64,000 nt of DNA, from the NCBI GenBank assembly GCA_951802195.1, contig OX637624.1, positions 1,178,001 through 1,242,000 on the forward strand, given 5' to 3'. A program made the position numbers and the translations under genes. The DNA comes from Tausonia pullulans. Lineage: Eukaryota; Basidiomycota; Tremellomycetes; Cystofilobasidiales; Mrakiaceae. Below are positions 1-10,156 of the stretch, in pieces (position 1 is the first letter of the stretch; each line of letters begins with the position of its first letter). Below the pieces are notes generated by a model. That model was not told the origin of the DNA. It worked only from the letters and a program-made list of their open reading frames with translations, and did no database searches.

Positions 1-472
1 GGACCCCGGCGCTCGTCGACAGCGACAACGGCTCTCTCTGCCGTCTGCCCGCCTTCGTGTGCACGATCCGGCCGGCTATCCTTCGCCTGACACACCACAC
101 TGCGGACGAGCGAGCATCGATGCCTCGCCGGAATGATTTCGCGCGTGCGATGCTCGTCTCTTCTCCCTGTTGTTTGGGTCCCAGGCCGGCCGGACGCGGA
201 CCCGTGCGCCCATTGTCTCAATGTGCTCGAGCGTCAGGGGGTGGGGATCGGGAGTGGGGAGGTGGGAACAATCAATTAGATCGACGAGGGCTGACTCCAT
301 GTGCCTTGCTGTTCCGTCCCGACAGCGACATCAATTCAAAGCACCAGCTCCGCCTGTGTGATCAATAAGCTGATCTCCAACGAGCCCCTGTCCTCTTCTC
401 TCTCGCGGCGCGCCTGCTTCCGTCCTCCCCCCCTTTCCAGCCAGCTCTCTCCTTCACCTTAAGACGACCTAG
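1..472. other. Upstream region of the CDC4-like gene
   Basis: No gene is supported here. The overlapping short open frames on both strands lack family motifs. The last ~100 bases before the ATG at 473 are pyrimidine-rich (CT tracts), as in the 5' leaders of other genes in this window, so this is probably promoter and 5' UTR. A neighbouring gene may lie off the left edge. Confidence 0.5.
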
Positions 473-3400
473 ATGGACCAACAGATGGAGTCCCTGGAGG
501 GCGTCCTCGAGGCGCCCGTGTCCTCGTCGTCATCAGCGGTCGTGACGGGACCCGACGGAGCGATGTACCTCGTGCGTGTTCTCGTCATGCACAGAGTCGT
601 GCCTGTCTGACCATCTCTCCTTCCCCTCCCTCTCCTCAGCGGTGGGAGCCTGGCATGACCACCACAACAACGACGCACATCACCCAAACGGTCACTCACT
701 TCCCGCCCGTCCGACTCCCTCTCCCTTCCTCCTCGCGACCCCTCGCGACCTCCCTCCCCCTCCCACACCATCTCTCACCCGCCCGCTTCCCTCTTGCCAC
801 CACGCCCACTCCGGAGGACCTCCGATTCTTCGCACTCGACTTGCACGGCCGCAAAGTCATCTTCCGCGAGGAGGGCACGACGGATGAGGAAGAGCGCGCT
901 GCCGAACGCGCAAGCCGCGAGGGAAGGGGATGGGTTCGTTGTGGGGAGTACGAGGACTCGTGGGGTGGGGGGTCAAACGTCAAGAGGGAAAGGCTGGGCG
1001 TCGTCGAGGCGCTTTCGACAGGGATGGACCCCAGGCGGAAGGGCAAGGCGAGGGAGCAGACCAAATTGATCGGTGCGCCACCGGCGCTGCCTGCTGGCCT
1101 TGTCCCGTCGACGACAACATCCTTCCCTGGTGTTGGGCGGACGGAAACGTATACGAGCCAGAGTCAGAGCCCGCCTCGGAAGAGGCTGAGAGATACGAAC
1201 TTCGCGGCGCTGTCTTCGCCGCATCTCTCTTCCTCGAGAAGTGGCGGCCAACAGCCGGCTGTCTTCTCTCCTCCTGATGGCGGTAGCGGCGAGTCAGACT
1301 CCGACGCCCACGCTCACGACCCGCACCAGCCCTCCGTAGGATCCGGCGTCGAGCTCTCGGTCCTCTACTCGCTCCCATCGCTTCTCTCAGAGTTCGACCA
1401 GCTGCCTCCGAAACTCAAGGAGCACTTCCTCATGCACTGCTTCCGCCGCTCGGAGCTCTCCACCATCCAACGGCTGTCCTCTTTCATCTCCCCGGCCCTC
1501 AAGTTCGATTTCGTTACCCGCTTTCCTCCCGAGATCGCCATCACGATCTTCACTTTCGTCGAGCGGTCTGGTCTAGCGGCGGCAGCGAGGGTCTCGAGGA
1601 AGTGGAATGAGATGGTCGATGGCCAAAGGGGGATCTGGGCTGGGAGGCTCATCGCTGATGGGCTCTGGTGGGGGTTTGGAGCGGAGGAGGAGGAAGAAGA
1701 GAAGGTGCGGAGGAGATGGGAGATGAGGGACCTGTTGGATGCGAAAGGGGGCAGCGGCAAACCCTCAGGTTTCTATCGAAACACGCTCGGGACCCCGACG
1801 GACACATACCTTCCGGATCCATGGTCCAAGGAGGGTGATGGGGGCGGTGGGCGTGGTGGGGGAAGCAGAGGAGGCGAGACTTCGACCTCGTCGCCGGATG
1901 GACCATCACTTCCGCCGACGAAAAGGCGTAGCCACCCGCTCAAACAGGTCTACCGCATGCGACATATGCAGGTCCAGAATTGGTCCAAATCCAAGCCGGC
2001 GGGGCAAATGACATTCCATGGTGAGTCCTTTGCACACCACGGGGCGGAGGGGGTTGAAATTTGCCTGCTGACTTTGGACTCGTTCCTTTCAGGCCACGGC
2101 AATCATGTCGTTACCTGCCTTCAGTTCGACATGGACAAGATCGTCTCGGCAAGCGACGACGTGAGTGTCCTCCCTCTTCCACCCATGGCCTTCACCGAAG
2201 GCTTCCTCACTCCTTATTGGCTTGTAGCACTCAATCAATATCTACGGCATCAAGGAGGGCACCCAGCGCTACCGTTTTGACGGCCACGAAGGAGGCGTTT
2301 GGGCGCTCCAATACAAGGGCGATGTCCTCGTCAGCGGGAGCACTGACCGGACCGTCCGCGTTTGGTCAATCGAGAAGCGGATTCAGACGCATGTCTTCCA
2401 CGGTCATACGAGCACCGTCCGCTGCCTGCAAATTGTTGACCCCGTTCGACAGCCGAACGGTGAGTTTCTCCCGCCGTACCCGCTCATCGTCACGGGCTCG
2501 AGGGATAGCACCGTCCGGGTTTGGCGTCTCCCTGGCCGAGGGGAGCCCGACTTCAAATCGCCCGTTCACTCCAAACACGTTCGTGGGCTTCTATCCTTTT
2601 CCTCGCTCTTTCCCCGAGTGCTAACTCCCGCTCCAGCACTACGGAAGCAAGAGAGACGCCGAACCCGTGCCGCCATCGGCGAACCCGTTCCACAACCACT
2701 GCCTTGAGGGCCACACCAACGCCGTCCGCGCCATTACCGCCCACGGCAAGTACTGCGTGACGGGCAGCTACGACTGCACTGTCCGCGTCTGGGACATCGT
2801 TAAGGGCGTGTGCCTCCACGTCCTAAGGGGTCACCAGCAAAAGGGTCAGTTTCAGTATCTCGTCTTGACCTGGCGGCTCGCCCATGGCTGACAACATACC
2901 CACTCTCACCGCTCCAGTTTACAGCGTTGTCCTCGATGCTCGCCGAAACCGGATCGCGTCAGGCTCGGCCGAGTGTGTTCCCGTCTCTCCTCGCGTTGTT
3001 GTCGTCCAGTCGACTGACTTTATGACCCCTCAGCGGCACCGTCAAGGTCTGGGACCTCATTCACGGTACCTGCCTTGCCACACTCGAGGGCCACGCCTCG
3101 CTCGTCGGTCTTCTCGGTGCTTCTCCCAACTACCTCGTTTCCGCCGCGGCCGACTCAACGATCAAGGTCTGGGACGCCAATGGTCTCACGTGCAAGCAGA
3201 CGCTCTCGGCCCACGTGGGTGCCATCACGTGCTTCCAGCACGACGAGACCAAGATTGTCAGCGGAAGCGAGGGCACGCTTAAGATGTGGGACATTCGGGA
3301 CGGCTCGTTCGTCAGGGACCTCGTCACGGGCGTGCAGGGCGTCTGGCAGGTCCAGTTCTCGGGGAGGTATCTCGTTTCGGCCTCGAACAAGGTCGGCCTC

Positions 3401-4381
3401 ACCGTGTATGTTTCCCTCCTCGTTCTTCTGTGTTGCTGCACCGACTCACAGACTGACCTGCTGGTACTATCTCCCAGCTTCGACGTCATCGACTTCGGCG
3501 ACTGCGGATATGACGACGGCGCGGGCGACGAGTCGCTCGACGAGCTCATTACCCCTGAATGGGAGAGGCAGAACCGCCTCGAGCCCCGGACGTACCAGGA
3601 TGTGGACCCTCCGCGGTCGAACGCCGCGACGACTTCGACAACCACCACCAATACCGGCGGGTCCTCCTCGTCCGGCGGCAGGAGCGGCGGTGCATCGATG
3701 GCGACAACTCGGGCGGCGTCAGAGTACCTCCCTCCGGACGGAGGACCCTCAACGCCTGTTCGGCCCTCGTCGTCCTCGTCGATGATGGCAGTTCATGGCG
3801 GTGCCGGCAATGGCAACGGCGGCCAGGTCCACCAGCACCACATTCACCGCCCGCACCCCCCGCAGCAGGGGCAGGGGCAATGCCCGTTCCCAGCTCAGCG
3901 CGACCGCTCGCAGCATCAGCGATCCCACAGCGGCGGCGGCGCTTCGTCCTCCTTGGGAGGAGGAGCATTCTCAACCTTGTCGTCTCGTCGACAGTCCTCA
4001 GGCACCGCCCCGCCTCCTCCATCCGGAAGCTTGGACGGCGACGCCCGCGTCCAGAAACATCTCGCTAGTAACAACATTACCAAACGCTGGAATTCCACTT
4101 TCGCGGCTGCTGGCGAGGCTGATCAGGCCATCAGCGAAGACGACCAGCTCAACACTGCCGAGTCCGTCGAGGCGGCCGAGGCGGCCGAGGCTGCCGCTGC
4201 CGCTGAGCAGCCAATGAGTCGGACGATCCGTCGCACGGCTACTGCATCGAGGACAACGGAGCCGAGGGGCTGGAGACACGAAGAGGTGGAGGAGAGTAGG
4301 ATGACAGTCGACGGGGAGGAGGAGGACAAGGTGGGGATGGATGGGGACGAGGATGGAGAGGAGGAATACATGGCTCCTTGA
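473..4381 (+). CDS. CDC4: Cdc4/Fbw7-type F-box WD40 protein (SCF substrate receptor)
   Basis: Exons 473-571, 640-2020, 2093-2160, 2228-2578, 2637-2844, 2918-2972, 3034-3405, 3478-4381 (1145 aa). Proteins of this family recruit phosphorylated substrates (cyclins, CDK inhibitors, transcription factors) to the SCF ubiquitin ligase in the nucleus. Seen in order: a low-complexity N terminus, a dimerisation (D) domain at about 276-327, an F-box at about 328-368 (FPPEIAITIFTFV), and a WD40 propeller at about 490-855. The three phosphodegron-binding arginines of Cdc4/Fbw7 are present: GHTSTVR (R581), TGSRD (R608) and GHTNAVR (R664). The start at 473 is chosen because exon 1 ends MYL and joins RWEPG in frame; an internal ATG at 655 would drop 38 residues. 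Yeast Cdc4 is 779 aa; most of the excess is a polar C-terminal tail of about 290 aa rich in Ser, Thr, Gly, Glu and Ala. The family is certain, the orthologue assignment (Cdc4/Pop1) very likely. Confidence 0.93.
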
Positions 4382-4751
4382 GTCCGCCCCGCTGCCTGTC
4401 TCTGATCAGGTGGTCACTTGCTCGCTGTTTTTGACGTTTTTTTTAAATTCTCCTGGGTTCTCTCTCTCACTCCTTATGCATGCTTCATTTTTTTTGATTG
4501 GGAAACGAGACATAGATAGGGCACCTTGCAAGTCCAGCGAGATAAATATGTCGGGATCAAAGCGAGCGAGCTGGAATACTGAGATTGAAAATCCATCGGG
4601 AGAGGACAGTCACGGGAGAGAGGGGGGTTCTTATTGATATATATGCGGAAGGAGAAGCCTAAAACAGGAAGAAAGGCAACGGACCAGGAGGATATAGGGA
4701 AAGAAACTAGAAAAAGGGAGAAGAATACATGCGGGTACGCTCTTCGAGCGA
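4382..4751. other. Convergent 3' intergenic region
   Basis: The CDC4-like and GH71 genes converge here with 370 bp between stop codons. The region holds T-rich and A-rich tracts (for example around 4437-4500) suited to 3' UTRs and polyadenylation in both directions. No gene is seen. Confidence 0.5.
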
Positions 4752-7700
4752 CTACAAGGAGGCAAAGACGGCGTAGTTGAAGTTGTACTCACGCGTGGTC
4801 GCTGAGAGATCGAGACAACCTTGGTCAGTATCACTTGAGAGTCAGGCAAGTCCAGCTGAGCACTCACTCGCAAACGTGAACGACGGCGCAAAGTCGATAT
4901 AGGTCGTCCCACTCCGGGTAAGCGTCGCCCGCATCCCCTGGCCAGGAATGAGTGGCGCGCGGATTGAGTTGATACCTGCGTTAATGTCAAACGACTGGGA
5001 AGAGCTACCACTCGAGAGGACGACCTTGCCAGGGGCGGTGGCAAAGATGAGCGCGAAGAAGGCCTCGGCGGTCGCCTGAGCGGACCCGGAGGCGCCGAAT
5101 TGGCCGAGAACGGGAGGAGATCCGACTGTATCGGCGGTGGCGACAGCGGTGTTGGTGTGAGGCCGAGCCATGAGATAGATTTTATCGCAGACGATCGTCG
5201 GATACGAGCCGGTCTGGGTGACAAGAGGGCGAGAAGGATCAGATCGAGCCGAAGAGGAGCTCGAAAATACCGGCTCAGCGCACCTTGAACGCCTGTGAGT
5301 AGTATGTGTTGACCTGGAGAAATACTGTAAATAGGCATGAAACATGAGAGGCTCAGTATCGTTGTCGATACGAGAGCGAGCGACGGGTGAGACCCTAAAT
5401 CATCACGGACCCTGGTGGTCAAAGCCGTCAACCCAAGCTTGCGAGTTGGGCTGCTGACCCTTGATGGGACCCATGCTGTCATAAAAGGTCAAATTCAGCA
5501 TAGATAGACCTGGAGAATTCTCCAGGAAGCATGGACGCACTAGTGAGACTCTCCGTAGTCTGGAATGTGCAGCAAGGTAGAACGGCTTTAGCATCAGAGC
5601 TCCAGTTCGACCAGAAGACCGCACGCCTACCGTTCCAGGTGAGTTGCTCCATCATATCAAAGCGGTCGCGCAGACTGATGAGTTGCTCCCAACGACGAGC
5701 GAGCGGCTATTTGGGTTGGTACAAATGATTGATCATCAGTTGTGGCTTTGCATTCTGAGGAAACTGCAAGCGCTCGCTTGCCCAGTCGTCCGACATGTAA
5801 ATCCTATCGAGTCAAACTAACGTCAAGGAAGACTCAAGGACATAGGAGGTGTCATCGGAACTCACCAGTTTTTGTTGTACGAGTTGACGCCGTAGTGAGT
5901 AAAGAAGAGAGGCTGGGGTTGAGGCGCCACGCTGTCAGCGCAAGCGCCGTCGAATGCAGAAGGAGCACTTGAAGACTCACGGAGATCGTGGGCATATAGC
6001 TCTTGCCGCCGAGAACAGACAAATACTGGTAGTCCGTGTCAGTTTGTATGGGTCCTGCATTCGCCGACCACGCGCTGTTCCACTGAGAGGATCGCCAGAG
6101 GCTGTCAGCCGTGAACACGACAGTCTTCTGCGGACGATTTTGGAACGAACATTGATCTCGCCGTCAATGGATTGCCAGCCGGACCACGAAGTTCCCGAGA
6201 AAAAACCGGGGACAAAATGCATCTAGGCAGAAGAGTCAGAGGCGTTTATTTGTCTGATCAGCTGTGCGATTCTGGTTGCTCACCTGGATGCCCTTCGAGT
6301 TGAGCCGGTTCCTCAGATCGACCCAGGCGCCATCTCCACAGCTTTCTCCAGAGAAAGTCGTCACGAGCACGCGTCCGTTGTACTTGAACTGGCTCGGATG
6401 ATTCGCCACGGCGGCAATGTAGTCGACCATCTGGTTCGCGATGGTCGAGCAGGACCAGATGCTGTGAAGCGAGTAAAAGATCAGCCACTTCTCGCTTACA
6501 AGCTAACACCTTCAGAATGGGCGCCACCTCATGTCAAAGCTGGAGAGAAAGGGTCAGACATCAGTCAATCTTCAAGACAGGCGAGAGAAGAGCGAGAACG
6601 CACGAGTAGAACATCTTGAAGCCCTTGCCTTGCGATGAAGCAGCGTCGTAGGCAGTTCGAACTCTGCAGTCAGGACAGCCTTCGGGTGTCAGTCTGTGGT
6701 GACCGAAGTATACCATAAAGAGATACGGACTGATCCAGCTCCCACGATGCAGTGCCAATATTTAAGGCAAAGGCATCCACGCCAGAACTGTAGGCCTTGT
6801 TGACGTCTGGGGAATAGTGGGCAAGCGTTAGCGCCATGCCAAGCTTCTCGATCATGAGACAGGCAGAGCAGCATACCATCGAGCCAATCGTTTGATGAAT
6901 AGGGGACTGAGAGGCGCAGGGTGAGTTTCAGTGTAAGCCCATTTGCCCCAGACAATTTTAATGGCGTAATACTCGCAGGTATTTCCGACCATGTGACTAT
7001 TCAATATCTGGATCAGATCCAGTACCTCCTTGCTTTACGGATGGATATTCAGAGACTTACTGCGAGAAGATGAACTTTGTCGAGCTCGAGGAGGGCGCAG
7101 TGAGCGTAGGCTTGAACGACCCAGAGGCAGGGCAGCCGCCAGGGCCAGAGGTCGGACCCCCGCTTCCGCCGCTCGTACTGGTGGACTGCCAGAGGTTGAT
7201 GAGATAGGAACCTCCACAAAAGGCGGACCTGTCAAAGAGTGGTAGATTACGGAGTTGGTCCAAACATCTAAAGGTCTTTAAGCATGTTGCGTTGCCACGC
7301 ACGAATCTCCGGGGCAGCGAGTCGAGCAGCCCGTCTTCGCCACAAGAGTCGATTGAAGAGATGAACCACAGAAGCACTGGGTCGAGTCTATCACAGCCAT
7401 GATTCGTCAGCTTCTGCTGACAGAGAAGAAAAGACGTCGATGTACATTCTAGGCCTGCATAGGAGAAGCCGCGAGCTTGGCACGCTGCAATGCACGAAGC
7501 CGGTCTACATGGATATACCAGCTGTCAGCTTCCTCATTCATTTGGAAGAGAATAATTGAGCTCACGAGTTTTGGTTGTTGTCGGATAGCTGGGTACCAAG
7601 CATCCGCTTGGAGTCGTCCGCACCTGAATGAAAGTGTCAGAAGCACATTCCTCCAGAGCAGTAGCGATACGTATGGAGCAGCACGTACAGCCAAGAGAAT

Positions 7701-9318
7701 TCCATTGAGTTCCGCTGACTGTGGCTGTGGCGCTAGGAGCAGCGGCCGTGGAAGAAGGGGTAGCAGAGATGGTCGTGGACGTGGCAGGAAGAGCGGCTCT
7801 CTGCCAGAGATTAATGCGGTAAGATCCACCGCAAATGGCGGATCTGAAGTGGCAGATTTAGTAGAAAGGTCAGTCTAATGTATCCTTGAGTACTCATACA
7901 CCACCCCCTCAGGACTCACGAGTCTCCAGGGCAAGCAGTCGAACAATCTGTCCTGGCGACAAGCGATGATTGGAGAGCCGACCCACAGAAGCACTGATGA
8001 GAGTCTGAAGAAAGCATCAGGAAGCGCGTCAGAATTCATGCAGAGGTGATTCAGTGGACTATAACAGACCCACATTCCATGCCAGCATATGTGTATCCCT
8101 GAGCCTGGCACGCTGCGATGCACACTGCCGGTCTGTGTGCAAAAGACTCAGCATCTGCTCTGGCCGACGGGGAGGCAGACAAGTGGTCTTTACGAGTTCT
8201 GGTTGTTATCAGACAACTGGATCGCAAGCATCCTCTTCGAGTCATCCGCGCCTGTGGAGAATCGGGAGGCTCAGGTCAGAAAACTCTTCGTCAGCAGGGT
8301 GCGCTGCCGAAACGATGGACTGACATCCAAGCGAGTTCCATGTCACCCCGCCAGAGACGATAGTCGCAATTGGAACATTCGCAGCTTGTTTCCAGAGATT
8401 AATCTGATATGTTCCTCCACACGTGAATGCTCTGAGAGGCCAAAAGATGGATTCAGCAATTCGTCACGTCGAAGAAACGGGGAGCAACTGACGAATCTCC
8501 GGGACAGGCGGCCGAACAACCGGATCGAGCAGTAAGAGCCGAAGATAGTGACTTAGAAAACGAAGAAAAAAAGGCAAGCGAGAGAGTAAGACGTCTGAGA
8601 CGGGCTGATGGAAAAGCCGCGGACGGACCTGGCCGCAATAGCACTCGTTCCAGTCTGGAACAGGAGTTAGCTCTTGCGCACGAAATAGCAGTCGAACGAT
8701 ATGGTTTCTCACATTCGACGCCTGCATACATGTATCCTCGATTCGTACACTCGGCGATACAGGCCGCGGGACTGCATGAGTCAGACGACAGGGCAGCAGT
8801 CAGCGAACGAGGTTCAGATGGATAAGTGGTATCAACGACTTCACGAGTTTGCCGAGATCTCAAGATGAAAGCCGGTAAGCATTCTGCTGGTGTCGTCGGC
8901 GCCTGGTGAGGATATAGAAAGTCACCAGAGAGAGTCAGCAGGCCCGCAGATGAAAGAGTCGTGAATTGACATGCGATCAGCACGTGGGAACGTGATTTGG
9001 CACACCAGCCGGCTGGTTGTTGAAGGAGACTCCTCGGTGAAGGAAACGAAACATACAGCCGATCGAGGTCCACGTGGAGCCATGCACGGTCAAAGATGAT
9101 ATAGAATCGGCCCTCTGCTGCAAGGCGTCTGAAAGTGTCTTTGAGGAGTCGACCTGGACGTGTGCCGAGAGGCGTCTTGGTGAACGTCGGCGGAGCGCGA
9201 CCGCCGTTGTCGCGGCAGCTGCATCGGCGCGTATGACTCCTGCAGCCAGATGCAAAGGAGGGGACCTCGCCAGGGCGAGGCTGGCGAGATAGATGAGGAA
9301 TGGGAAAAGGATAAGCAT
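4752..9318 (-). CDS. Secreted triple-WSC + GH71 alpha-1,3-glucanase (mutanase)
   Basis: Thirty exons (listed low to high): 4752-4801, 4868-5213, 5284-5324, 5411-5475, 5541-5559, 5631-5706, 5782-5803, 5866-5912, 5981-6082, 6151-6222, 6284-6461, 6528-6539, 6604-6663, 6731-6806, 6877-6906, 6977-6996, 7061-7228, 7303-7387, 7446-7504, 7566-7623, 7689-7843, 7920-8004, 8074-8132, 8194-8251, 8325-8431, 8493-8551, 8629-8654, 8713-8771, 8845-8902, 9057-9318; 837 aa. GH71 enzymes hydrolyse alpha-1,3-glucan in fungal walls. A signal peptide (MLILFPFLIYLASLALA) is followed by three WSC domains at about 82-170, 184-272 and 304-391 (each GC-x-DD, C-x3-C, YAG, CG, CPGDS, CGGxYxINLW), a Ser/Thr/Gly linker and GH71 at about 429-837 (HHMVGNTFPYSSNDW, DAFALNIG, NDYGESHYMGPIKG, DGFDHQ). 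D665 and E668 of NDYGE match the catalytic pair as I recall it. Two introns are GC-AG (6907-6976 and 5707-5781) and one exon is 12 nt. WSC domains bind wall glycans, so the protein is probably wall-anchored by carbohydrate binding. The start at 9318 puts the signal peptide first. Confidence 0.9.
5509..5526. repeat. Perfect 18-bp palindrome inside a GH71 intron
   Basis: The sequence cctggagaattctccagg reads the same on both strands. It lies in the intron at 5476-5540 of the GH71 gene, near its 5' splice site on the minus strand, and could form a hairpin in the pre-mRNA. Its function is unknown and chance is possible. Confidence 0.6.
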
Positions 9319-10156
9319 CGGGTGGAGGTGGATGGCGGGTGATTCTCTTGCGCGCAATGCAGGCTGCCCGGATCGGAGACAAGCAGAGAGGCGAGGACAA
9401 AGGACGGATAGGGATGATGGACGCTATAACGTCAACCCATTAGCTTGGATCCCTCGCGTACCGGATCCGTCGGAGTTAGATGTTGAAGTGAAGTCTCACC
9501 AAGGGTTAAGCGGACCCGCCGTGGAGGTAGTCGTTGCGTGTACTTTTCCTGGAGCGGTGAGAGGACAAAGTTGCTAGAGGAAAGAGCGAGAGAAAGAAAA
9601 CCAGGAGCTGGAAAATGACCTCCGCTCAACACTTGTTTGGGGCGTTCAAAGGGCGCGCGCGAGGAGGGACTCCTCTTTGCGTGAGCAAACAGACAGGCGG
9701 GGAACAATTCCTGCTTCCCAGTGGATACGAACCTTAATTGTGTTTATTGAAGCCGCGTCACTCTAGAGGGAAGGAGATGGCGAAAGAAGGCTTTTTGGGC
9801 ACGCTCTTGCTTCTCTGACGGAAGTCTCGGCCCTCGAAGTTGATCGGCAAAGACTGGCCTTATACCAGGAGGATCAAGAAAGCCTGAGCTCGAGGATGTC
9901 AAATAATGAATCCGGTCGACGCATGCGGAGAGAATGTGCATGGAATGCCTCCACAACGGTCAGGCTGAGACAATAACTCCACTTCAACCAGGACGACTCG
10001 GGGGCGAGATAGCGCGCGCAGGGACGAAAGATCGCAAGGCAGATAAATCATGAGCAGGAGAGAAAGTAAGACAGATAGTGTAGCCAAAAGCTAGAAATGA
10101 AAGTCCTAGCTGATTGAAATTTTGTCCAACTGTAAAGAGTGGCAGCCTCCAGTCCG
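9319..10156. other. GH71 promoter side and 3' flank of GT18-A
   Basis: This holds the upstream region of the GH71 gene (start 9318) and the sequence after the stop codon of the first GT18-like gene. No open frame with family motifs was found on either strand. Part of it, from about 10107, resembles the flank of the pseudogene at about 13545, so the duplication that made the pseudogene extends past the stop codon. Confidence 0.5.
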
